Under the pieces are notes generated by a model that was given only the letters and a program-made list of their open reading frames with translations, was not told the DNA's origin and ran no database searches. A DNA stretch of 41,126 nucleotides, from the NCBI GenBank assembly GCA_023522315.1, contig JAHCSU010000097.1, forward strand, positions 1 to 41,126. Direction: 5' to 3'. Position numbers and translations under genes: made by a program. The DNA comes from Nostoc sp. CCCryo 231-06 (GTDB taxonomy: Bacteria > Cyanobacteriota > Cyanobacteriia > Cyanobacteriales > Nostocaceae). Positions 29,071 through 36,120 of the stretch are shown one piece after another (positions within the stretch are counted from its first letter, which is position 1; every line of letters starts with the position of its first letter).

Positions 29071-29400
29071 TTATGTTGCAGCCAACTCAACTTCACCATC
29101 CAATATTTCAAACACTCTATCGAGTTGCGTGAGTTCAAAAATAATTCTAATTGACGGAGCAACAGCGCAAAGTTGGAAACCCCTTCCTAAACTAAGAGCC
29201 AGCTTGTGTATAGATAACAATGCCATCAACCCCGCGCTGTCTAACGATTCTACTGCTGCTAGGTCTACTACCAAGATGGAAATACCATTTTGTGCTAACG
29301 CTGTGGTCATATCTCGTTCAAATTCCAAGGCGTTTGTAGCATTCAAAAAGCCTTGGGGGCGAATAACTGCAATCTTCGGATAGTTAAGTACTGCCTGCAT
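29071..29400 (-). CDS. STAS-domain anti-sigma factor antagonist
   Basis: A 109-residue single STAS domain of the SpoIIAA/RsbV type. The phosphorylation site is S55 in VESLDSAGLMALL, the serine that a partner anti-sigma kinase would modify. No anti-sigma kinase, phosphatase or sigma gene lies next to it, so its partner is elsewhere; many cyanobacteria have several such proteins in partner-switching networks. It is divergent from the 67-residue gene at 29873 and lies 148 bp upstream of the TIGR03960 gene on the same strand. Confidence 0.88.
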   Translation of the reverse strand: MQAVLNYPKIAVIRPQGFLNATNALEFERDMTTALAQNGISILVVDLAAVESLDSAGLMALLSIHKLALSLGRGFQLCAVAPSIRIIFELTQLDRVFEILDGEVELAAT

Positions 29401-29872
29401 AGTTATATCCTATTGATAATTGTTGAAGCGTCAACCTAAGAATCATTATGAACATAAACTCTATTTTGTTGCATCGACCATATGTCTTAGTTCTCTTTGC
29501 TGAATCTTTATTGCTTTAGTATCTCTCTTTAAAGATTGTCATAATTCCAGTTTAAAATGTGCTTATATATACTTTTTTTTTATGCTAGTTCAAAAACAAT
29601 CAACTATAGACAGCCCTAGAAATGACAAATCATCAGTAAGTATGCTGAGAAAACTTGCTTAGTCTATAACTAAAGCTAATTTAGCCAAGTCTTAACGGTA
29701 AGTTAAATTCCTCACTATAGCGTTGCTGATGGCATCCGATATCCTCATAGCGAATTATTTATTTAACTAATTAAAATGTGATCTATATGACTATTAGATT
29801 AGTTCGGGATCACTATTTATACTTAAATAAATCTGGAGTAATTTAGTATCATATAAAGCTGGTTCATTACTT
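29401..29872. other. AT-rich divergent intergenic region
   Basis: This is 472 bp between the STAS gene and the small hypothetical. It is AT-rich, with TATATACTTTTTTTTT near 29565 and short palindromes such as TTAACggtaaGTTAA near 29693. I see no RNA gene or clear promoter pair. Confidence 0.5.
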
Positions 29873-30076
29873 ATGAAAACTAAGTACGCTATTCGTAAAT
29901 TAGTAGAAAAGGCTCTTGACATTAAAAAATTAACTCCTGAGATAGAAAATGAAATTAACTCAGAATTGACGGAATTGGGTTACATTTCTGACGTTGACTA
30001 CGAAGCTCTGGAGTTATTAATGGCAGAGATGGATGCTGGTAGAATTCAATTAGTTCCTAACTTGGGATATTCCTAA
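29873..30076 (+). CDS. Small conserved-type hypothetical protein
   Basis: A 67-residue acidic, mostly helical protein: MKTKYAIRKLVEKALDI, then LTPEIENEINSELTELGYIS and DVDYEALELLMAEMDAGRIQ. There are no cysteines, no membrane helix and no catalytic motif. Codon use and the regular amphipathic pattern look like a real gene rather than chance. No Shine-Dalgarno is visible. It lies alone between the STAS gene and a convergent hypothetical. The function is unknown. Confidence 0.6.
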   Translation: MKTKYAIRKLVEKALDIKKLTPEIENEINSELTELGYISDVDYEALELLMAEMDAGRIQLVPNLGYS

Positions 30077-30230
30077 TTGCTTAGGCATAGAGGTTTATTG
30101 CCTATATTAAGTGAATTTGATTATGGCTAAAGGAATCAAAATTTCAAGTAGGTAAAACAAGTTTTAGTAAGAGGATGTTTCAAAAGTATTTTTATTAACA
30201 TCAAAGCCTCATAAATCTAACCCCCCATTC

Positions 30231-30253
30231 CCCATTCCCTACAAGGGAATGGG
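30231..30253. terminator. Hairpin between convergent small genes
   Basis: CCCATTCCCT (30231-30240) pairs perfectly with AGGGAATGGG (30244-30253) around ACA, and is surrounded by C- and G-rich tails. It has the same CCCTACAAGGG core as 1372-1394. It is probably a bidirectional terminator that belongs to a dispersed repeat family. Confidence 0.55.
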
Positions 30254-30308
30254 AAGTGGGGAGTGGGGGAAGCAGGGAAAAAATAACTAATACCCAATGC
30301 TCTAATCC

Positions 30309-30656
30309 CTATGGTATAGCTTGCCAAAGTTGGTGAATAAACTGATTGAGTTGCTGTTTAGTAGCTGAGTCAGGTTCGGTTTTTGGTTCTTTTGCTAAAA
30401 CTTGGCTCAAGAAGGTAATTACTTCTGTGTCTAATGCTGGCCGAAATAAATTGGCAGGCCAAAGCAAGTCAGACGAATCACGCAAATCGGTAATTAGCGG
30501 CGATTCTTGAATAAAAGTAACCATTAATAAAGGACGCACCCAGCACAACTGGCGGGAAACTACAAATTGAATGACTTCTGCATACAGATTCCTGTCGCCA
30601 TGCTCTAAAGACACAATTTGTCCTGGTTGAAGAAAATCTAGGCTAATGTCCATCAT
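30309..30656 (-). CDS. Hypothetical protein
   Basis: A 115-residue protein from ATG at 30656 (MMDISLDFLQPGQIVSLEHG). The frame is open back to a GTG at 30764, but that start falls at the edge of a palindromic repeat and the extra residues look unconserved. An N-terminal SH3-like beta segment (LQPGQIVSLEHGDRNLYAEV and IQ) is followed by helices ending HQLWQAIP. No known motif. It is divergent from clpS. Confidence 0.6.
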   Translation of the reverse strand: MMDISLDFLQPGQIVSLEHGDRNLYAEVIQFVVSRQLCWVRPLLMVTFIQESPLITDLRDSSDLLWPANLFRPALDTEVITFLSQVLAKEPKTEPDSATKQQLNQFIHQLWQAIP

Positions 30657-30765
30657 TATGAAGTTTGGGCGGGGGCAAGGATTATTTTGCAATTTCCTTA
30701 ATTTTAAAAGTGAGAATGCGCTATTTTTAAAGGAAGCTTCTGTAACATTAGGGTAGCACCTCACG

Positions 30766-30794
30766 GTAAGCGTGTCTTAAGACATGTGCCTTAC
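30766..30794. repeat. Imperfect palindrome upstream of clpS
   Basis: GTAAG (30766-30770) and CTTAC (30790-30794) enclose TGTCTTAAGACA, a perfect 12-bp palindrome. It resembles dispersed Nostoc repeats. It sits between the hypothetical gene and clpS and could influence either promoter. Confidence 0.5.
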
Positions 30795-30953
30795 AAGTGG
30801 CTACGCCAAACTAATACGACCAATCTCTGGCAGCAGAGGATTTTCTTAGCATAGTATCTGGACAGAAATACTATAGAATAAGTAAATAACTGTTAAGCGA
30901 TCGCTACACAGACACTTTGTAGTAGTGAATCAACAAGAAAAGAGCAAAGAGCC

Positions 30954-31235
30954 GTGTCAGTTGAAACTATTCAAAAGCCTTCCACAACCCGTAAGCTAGC
31001 GCCTCGGTATCGCGTTTTGCTCCATAACGACGACTACAACTCTATGGAGCATGTTGTGCAGTCGTTAATAGCGACTGTACCGAGCCTTACCCAACCCCAG
31101 GCTGTGAGCATCATGATGGAAGCCCATACTAACGGGCTAGCTTTAGTCATTACTTGCGCTCTGGAACACGCTGAGTTCTATTGCGAAACCTTGATAAGTC
31201 ACGGTTTAAGTAGCACGATTGAACCTGATGAATAG
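30954..31235 (+). CDS. clpS: ATP-dependent Clp protease adaptor ClpS
   Basis: A 93-residue adaptor that binds N-degron substrates and hands them to the Clp chaperone-protease. The core RYRVLLHNDDYNSMEHVV includes the acidic residues that hold the N-terminal amine, and MEAHTNGLALVITCALEHAE completes the fold. The start is GTG at 30954. Cyanobacteria have two ClpS forms; the HNDDYNSMEHVV sequence suggests the canonical ClpS1. The TAG stop overlaps the first base of a GTCATTT repeat. Confidence 0.95.
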   Translation: MSVETIQKPSTTRKLAPRYRVLLHNDDYNSMEHVVQSLIATVPSLTQPQAVSIMMEAHTNGLALVITCALEHAEFYCETLISHGLSSTIEPDE

Positions 31236-31258
31236 TCATTTGTCATTTGTCATTTGTC
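31235..31258 (+). repeat. GTCATTT heptamer repeat (3 units)
   Basis: Three GTCATTT units plus GTC directly abut the clpS stop codon; related to the GTCATTA run after rpsJ. Confidence 0.8.
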
Positions 31259-31299
31259 GAAATTTAAAGTATTGACTGGTGATTGGTGACTTATTTAGT

Positions 31300-32124
31300 A
31301 TGAAAAAAAACTTTGTCCGTTTAGCCGAACGCCCTGCCCCCATTAGGCTGGGCTGTTTTATTTTGACTTTATTGTTGCTATGGTTGCCATTGGCTACACC
31401 AATATACTTACTAGTGGATGATTCAAACTTAGAAAGTATATTGACATTGATATTGTTATATGCAGTGTTTATTTTTCTCCTGAGATTATGGGGCAAATAT
31501 GTCTACCAGCAGCCGCAAATTCTGCGGCATTATGGCTTAGAATTCACGCAGCAAAACGGTGTGGATTTACTCCGTGGCTTGGCTATGGGGATAATTAATA
31601 TTTTGATCCTTTTTGGGGTAGAAAGTTTGTTGGGTTGGTTGGTGTGGCAACAACCGAAAGTTTTTTTGCTGAAAGTTATTTTAGAGGGTTTACTTGTTGG
31701 CTTAGGCATCGGTTTTGCTGAGGAGTTGTTATTCCGAGGCTGGTTGCTAGATGAATTACAACGAGATTACAGTCCGCGTGTGGCACTGTGGACAGATGCA
31801 ACTGCCTTTGCTACATTGCACTTTATTAAACCCTTGGAGGCAATTATTCATACACTGCCACAATTTCCAGCTTTAGTACTGCTGGGATTAACGCAGGTAT
31901 GGGCAAAACGTTGGCGACGGGGACGCTTGGGTTTACCAATTGGTTTACATGGTGGTTTCGTCTGGGGCTACTACATTATTAATGTTGGGGAATTAACAAA
32001 ATATTCTGGTCAAGTTCCTGATTGGGTAACTGGTGTGAATAATAATCCCCTACAAGGAATGATGGGGGTGTTGTTGATGAGTCTACTAGCTTTGTGGATA
32101 CGAGGGCGAAGTCTTAAAAATTAA
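31300..32124 (+). CDS. CPBP family intramembrane glutamic/metallo-endopeptidase
   Basis: A 274-residue polytopic membrane protein (Abi/CAAX-processing-type). Hydrophobic helices occupy most of the length. Motif 1 is EELLFRG in FAEELLFRGWLLDEL, with the paired glutamates and arginine. Motif 2 is ATLHF with the catalytic-site histidine, and a third GLHGGF follows. I start at ATG 31300; the frame is open to a GTG at 31279 that lies in repeat-derived sequence. It follows clpS on the same strand, a pairing that may link two proteolytic genes. The substrate is unknown. Confidence 0.88.
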   Translation: MKKNFVRLAERPAPIRLGCFILTLLLLWLPLATPIYLLVDDSNLESILTLILLYAVFIFLLRLWGKYVYQQPQILRHYGLEFTQQNGVDLLRGLAMGIINILILFGVESLLGWLVWQQPKVFLLKVILEGLLVGLGIGFAEELLFRGWLLDELQRDYSPRVALWTDATAFATLHFIKPLEAIIHTLPQFPALVLLGLTQVWAKRWRRGRLGLPIGLHGGFVWGYYIINVGELTKYSGQVPDWVTGVNNNPLQGMMGVLLMSLLALWIRGRSLKN

Positions 32125-32264
32125 AAATGGGTAATGAACTTGTGGAAAAGTAAAATATCGGCCAAAAAGTAACTACATTAATATTTCATTTAGGCAAAGT
32201 GTCAGAGTATAGCCAAAAGGCTTTTAGAAATTCAACATAAAACAAACATTTAGGGTTATAAATA

Positions 32265-32723
32265 ATGGATTGTACTCGTCTGGAATATATTAAAAATGTC
32301 AATGATGATAAAGATTGGGCGTATAAAGTTTATCCTATTGGATCTTACTTTCCCTTGAACTTTAAACAGGGCAAAGGTGTTGATGCTCATACATTTAACT
32401 TACCAAAAGGATCTCTTGTTATCCTTTCTCAAAAGCCACCTGGAAACGAGCGATACTTGACGCACGTAGTTGAACTGGTTAATGAGGGAAGTGAAGATAA
32501 ACCTCAATGGGAAACAGATACATGGGGTATTTTCCGATGGGGTAAGGTTCATTGGATTGCTGATTTTACGGATGTCAGCCGTATTCCTCTTGATAAGAAG
32601 GAAATGAGAGCCGAGTGGGGTTGGTTTGATACTAAGGCTAAATTGTTGTCTAGTCAAAACTTGATTGATCAGTGGGGTAATATCGATAAATTAAGAGCGC
32701 ACTTAGGAGAAGTCTTTAATTAG
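32265..32723 (+). CDS. Hypothetical protein, possibly PUA/EVE-like
   Basis: A 152-residue soluble protein. The central part, GSLVILSQKPPGNERYLTHV then VELV, followed by WETDTWGIFRWGKVHWIADF, has the look of a small beta barrel with conserved tryptophans. That is how PUA- and EVE-like domains that read modified bases appear. The resemblance is by eye and weak. No signal peptide. Its neighbours are toxin-antitoxin-type genes, which suggests an accessory origin. ATAAATA lies just before the ATG, without a clear Shine-Dalgarno. Confidence 0.55.
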   Translation: MDCTRLEYIKNVNDDKDWAYKVYPIGSYFPLNFKQGKGVDAHTFNLPKGSLVILSQKPPGNERYLTHVVELVNEGSEDKPQWETDTWGIFRWGKVHWIADFTDVSRIPLDKKEMRAEWGWFDTKAKLLSSQNLIDQWGNIDKLRAHLGEVFN

Positions 32724-32786
32724 TTGTTGATCATTTTCACCAAATGGTATTCACACTGGACAGTTGAATTTTGCGATCTCGACTAA

Positions 32787-33020
32787 TCACTGGTACTCCC
32801 GTGGAAAGCTAGCCCATTCTTCACTACGGGCTGCATCAATTTCCTCTGCCGAAGGTGCGTTTCCTAAATCCGCACACAGTCCCCACAATGATTTGCGGAG
32901 AACAATAGATGATTTATCTGTTAACTCGCGTTCTATATCAGGAGCAATTTGCTGGATCAAACGTACTTTGTCCACGGTTGAAAGTTGCTTTGCTAGTCTG
33001 ATAACTTCTTTTAGGCTCAC
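32787..33020 (-). CDS. Solitary antitoxin-like protein
   Basis: A 77-residue protein with an N-terminal helix pair of the addiction-module type (MSLKEVIRLAKQLSTVDKVR, LIQQIAPDIERE) and the C-terminal LWGLCADLGNAPSAEEIDAA. Proteins of this form are typically encoded just before a PIN-type toxin. The start is GTG at 33020 with a near-perfect Shine-Dalgarno, AAGGAGGTG, 7 nt upstream, which supports a real gene. No toxin follows on the minus strand: the downstream DNA is overlapped by the convergent unknown gene. Confidence 0.65.
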   Translation of the reverse strand: MSLKEVIRLAKQLSTVDKVRLIQQIAPDIERELTDKSSIVLRKSLWGLCADLGNAPSAEEIDAARSEEWASFPREYQ

Positions 33021-33247
33021 AAATTTTCACCTCCTTCATCTGCGAAAATTTTAACAATAGCTGAGAATACTGGCTTTTTTGAGTCAGTCAGTCTCTTCCC
33101 AAAATTATTGAAGTTAGGTACTTCATAATCCAGATGACTGCATAGGTGTCAGCTACAGCACACAGCATCAAATATCCTTTGGTGGAAAGTGATATTGTAA
33201 AGTAACACACTGCGACGAAATAATTATGACTTTAAGGAGATTACTTG

Positions 33248-33487
33248 ATGCCAAACTCATGCCATGTTTACCTCTTACGGGATGGGCAACATCAAGTCCT
33301 AACCATTCCTAATGAATTTGCTCTATCCAGCACAGAAGTTTTGTTACGCAAAGAAGGTAATCGATTAATCATCGAACCCATTTCTTCCGGTTCTCTACTT
33401 TCACTGCTTGCCACTTTAGAAGATATTACAGAAAATTTTCCTAACATAGATGAAGGGTTACTGCCACTCGATGATATTGTGCTTTAA
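33248..33487 (+). CDS. VapB-type antitoxin (AbrB-like)
   Basis: A 79-residue protein. CHVYLLRDGQHQVLTIPNEF followed by LRKEGNRLIIEP is the swapped-hairpin DNA-binding fold of VapB/AbrB antitoxins, and the C-terminal LSLLATLEDITENFPNIDEG would wrap the toxin. ATG at 33248 is favoured by AAGGAGA (33234-33240), 7 nt away; a TTG directly before it is also in frame. The toxin gene starts 9 bp after its stop, as expected for a TA operon. Confidence 0.82.
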   Translation: MPNSCHVYLLRDGQHQVLTIPNEFALSSTEVLLRKEGNRLIIEPISSGSLLSLLATLEDITENFPNIDEGLLPLDDIVL

Positions 33488-33496
33488 TCCTGCCCA

Positions 33497-33901
33497 ATGA
33501 CCTATCAATACCTACTAGACACCAACATCATTTCAGATTTGGTAAGACATCCTCAAGGTTTGGTGTTTCAACGCCTCGCAGCCGTAGAGGAAAACTGCAT
33601 TTGTACCAGCATTATTGTAGTGTGCAAACTGCGATTTGGTGCAGCTAAAAGCGGCTCTCTCCGTCTTCTTCAGCAACTAGAAAGCATCCTTGAAGTGTTA
33701 CCTATTTTGTCGCTGTCGCCTCCTGTGGATCGGCACTATGCGGTAATTCGTACACACCTAGAGCAAACAGGAAGACCCATCGGCCCCAATGACTTAATGA
33801 TTGCTGCCCATGCCCTAGCCCTTAACCTAACGCTTGTTACAGCAAATGTTCGTGAATTTGGGCGCGTACCTGGTCTAAGCGTAGAAAATTGGCTACTTTG
33901 A
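33497..33901 (+). CDS. VapC-type PIN-domain toxin, probably inactive
   Basis: A 134-residue PIN domain, the RNase toxin partner of the preceding antitoxin. D8 in LLDTN and D99 in GPNDLMIAA are the expected magnesium ligands, and TANVREFGRVPGL is the fourth block. The second conserved position is changed: family members usually have an ACELRFG-like motif with catalytic glutamate, whereas here it reads VCKLRFG with K44. A single G-to-A change (GAA to AAA) accounts for it. Loss of this acid would be expected to abolish or weaken ribonuclease activity. Confidence 0.85.
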   Translation: MTYQYLLDTNIISDLVRHPQGLVFQRLAAVEENCICTSIIVVCKLRFGAAKSGSLRLLQQLESILEVLPILSLSPPVDRHYAVIRTHLEQTGRPIGPNDLMIAAHALALNLTLVTANVREFGRVPGLSVENWLL

Positions 33902-33985
33902 GGGCATACATTAAGGTGGTCTAGCATTTAGCAGATAGCATCAGTTGTCCATTATTCATCGCAGTTTGTATAAATTAACCCCTAT

Positions 33986-34624
33986 TCAAAACGCAGCCTC
34001 CACAACAGTACCCACAACACACGCCTTATTCAAATTAACGCCGCTTAAATTTGCACCTTCTAACTCTGCACAGAGTAAATTCGCTCCCGTCAAATTTGCC
34101 CCTGCCAAATTCGCCCCCCGCAAGTCAGCTTCTTCAAGATTTGCTTCACTCAACAAAGCCCCTTGCAAATCAGCGCGACTCAAATCTGCACCTTTGAGAT
34201 TTGCCCCTGTCAGGTTTGCACCACGCAAGTCAGCACCGCGCAAGTCAACGCCTTGCAAATTCACGTTCATTAAATTGGCACCACTCAAGAAAGCACCCAC
34301 CAATGACACATCACTAAGTCTTGCTCCCATCAAGTTAGCGCCACGCAAATTGCTACCCCGCAAATCAGCACCCGTTAAATCTGCTTGCATCAGGTTTGCT
34401 CCCATCAAATTCGCCCGCAAGTCAGTTTCTTGGAGGTTCGCCCCCATCAAATTTGCTCCCTCCAAATGCCCACCTTCGAGTTTGGAAGCAGCGAAATTAG
34501 TGCCGACAAGGTTAGCGCCAGCAAGATTAATCCGGCTTAAATCCAGTCGGGAGAGTTCCTCGTCTTCTAAATTTGCCCCTGGAAGTTGTTTGAGTTTTCC
34601 TAATCTAATGGCTTCAATATTCAT
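33986..34624 (-). CDS. Pentapeptide repeat protein
   Basis: A 212-residue protein that is almost wholly A(D/N)LxG repeats from about residue 28 to 205, which fold into a right-handed square beta helix. There is one register slip, ETDLR-ANLM-GANLM, where a unit has four residues (an in-frame 3-bp loss). No membrane helix. Its start overlaps the stop of the DICT-domain gene by ATGA (34621-34624), so translation is probably coupled and the two may act together. The function is unknown; cyanobacteria have many such proteins. A long open frame on the opposite strand is a by-product of the repeat. Confidence 0.9.
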   Translation of the reverse strand: MNIEAIRLGKLKQLPGANLEDEELSRLDLSRINLAGANLVGTNFAASKLEGGHLEGANLMGANLQETDLRANLMGANLMQADLTGADLRGSNLRGANLMGARLSDVSLVGAFLSGANLMNVNLQGVDLRGADLRGANLTGANLKGADLSRADLQGALLSEANLEEADLRGANLAGANLTGANLLCAELEGANLSGVNLNKACVVGTVVEAAF

Positions 34625-36018
34625 GTAAAGTAACTACCAATCTCCTCACTTATCTTGCTCTGGCTATCCCATTGGGAATCAAGTATCCAAATACCGGCGC
34701 TGAATTTGGGTGTCATCAAGGGTAAGTCGAGTCCCTGTTGTAAACCCATAACTAACAAAGCTAGGGTATCTACAAGTTTAGGGTCAAAGCGGGTAGATTG
34801 TTGCTGTTTGCACTCATCTAAAGCTTGAGTAAATATCTCTTCCCGGCTTTGATTTGACGATTTTCGCTCATTGACTCGCCACTGAAAGTCTGCCAATAAT
34901 GCCAAAATTCTCGATTCTAAGGGAATTTCATCTCCAGCCAAACCTGCTGGTTCTCCTGTACCATTCCACCGCTCGGTTTGGTGAGTGATAATTTGGGCAA
35001 CTGCTCGCAGTCTTGGCATGGTTCGCAATACTTGCGCCCCCGGTACTAAGGGACAAGTTAAGGGACAACTGGGAGCATCTTCTTGGTAGCGTGTAGCTAT
35101 ACCGCCACTGAGTAAGCTTTCTGCTTTCTGTAACGGATCTATGCGATGCAACAAAGCTGCCAAGCGCAATCTTTTAATCTGCCATGCGGGAAGATCCAAA
35201 AGCAGGGCGATCGCTTCAGCAAGAACTACTACTTCTGCCGCTGCCATTGGATTGTTGACATCTGCCATATCCATCAGTTGCGCCATTCGCAAAAAGGCTT
35301 GGATTTCGTTAGAAACCAAGTTGCGATCTAGGGTTTGTTTCTGAAGGGCTGTAGGGATGGATAAATTATCTTGCCCAGTTTGGAGGTAATCTACTACACG
35401 GGAGACAACTGCACCTAAATTTTGGGATCTGTCCATTGACGGTACAATTTGTTGTTTATCGGCTGTGAGCTTTTGGGCCAGTTCTGGGTTGTATTTTCTG
35501 ATGTGAGCGATCGCTATTTCTGCTGTATCTTGAACTAACTCTGGCTCAAATGTCCACAAGCCATAGAATTTACGCTCTAAGTCTGATGTCGGTACTCCAG
35601 TGCTGCCATAATCAGCCTCTGATAACTCTTGACAAATTACCATTGCTGTGTATTTAGGCGATAAAATAATTAAGTGCCACTCCTGAGCTACTGGATCGAC
35701 TGAATCTAATGCTACTAAGTCTACATTGGGTAAAAGGCTTGTAGGATGTTCAGCAAAGCCAGATTCAGCAGCAGCCATAATGACAATTTCGCTGCTGCGC
35801 TGGGCGATATCTGCATATCGCCCTGCTTCTTGTAGATACCATTTCCCCTGTTGGAAGGCTGTGATCACTAGGGGTGTACCGTCATCGGTTAAGATATGGT
35901 CTTCTAGAGCATGGCACAGGGCAACTAAGGTATTTTTGTAGTAAACACCGAATCGAATTGGCCTGGTGGTGTGGCGATGGGCTGATTCTAGCTTTTGTAG
36001 GATTGAACCTTCTAACAT
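34621..36018 (-). CDS. DICT sensory-domain protein with degenerate HD-GYP-like domain
   Basis: A 465-residue protein from ATG 36018 (MLEGSILQKLESAHRHTTRP). The frame is open to 36081, but the extra residues are proline-rich and unconserved. The N-terminal half is a DICT domain (KNTLVALCHALEDHILTDDG; SSEIVIMAAAESGFAEHP), a light/redox-type sensory module found mostly in cyanobacteria. The C-terminal half resembles HD-GYP: RLRLAALLHRIDP in place of HDIG, and ITHQTERWNGTGEPAGL in place of HHERxDGxGYP. With HD changed to HR and GYP to GEP it is probably not an active c-di-GMP phosphodiesterase and may be a ligand-binding or scaffolding domain. Confidence 0.8.
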   Translation of the reverse strand: MLEGSILQKLESAHRHTTRPIRFGVYYKNTLVALCHALEDHILTDDGTPLVITAFQQGKWYLQEAGRYADIAQRSSEIVIMAAAESGFAEHPTSLLPNVDLVALDSVDPVAQEWHLIILSPKYTAMVICQELSEADYGSTGVPTSDLERKFYGLWTFEPELVQDTAEIAIAHIRKYNPELAQKLTADKQQIVPSMDRSQNLGAVVSRVVDYLQTGQDNLSIPTALQKQTLDRNLVSNEIQAFLRMAQLMDMADVNNPMAAAEVVVLAEAIALLLDLPAWQIKRLRLAALLHRIDPLQKAESLLSGGIATRYQEDAPSCPLTCPLVPGAQVLRTMPRLRAVAQIITHQTERWNGTGEPAGLAGDEIPLESRILALLADFQWRVNERKSSNQSREEIFTQALDECKQQQSTRFDPKLVDTLALLVMGLQQGLDLPLMTPKFSAGIWILDSQWDSQSKISEEIGSYFT

Positions 36019-36120
36019 GGGATTGGGTGAAAATAACCGCAGAGGGGGAGTGAGTAGGGTAGGGGGGCAGGCGAGAGACAAGAAGATGAAATTTGCTCTT
36101 GTCTGATTCTAGGAATTTTC

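Noticed and set aside
33945..34628. 227-codon plus frame opposite the pentapeptide gene
   Set aside because: Its K/F/A/P-rich periodic sequence is the antisense of the pentapeptide repeats; the minus strand has the recognised A(D/N)LxG pattern and coupling to its neighbour.
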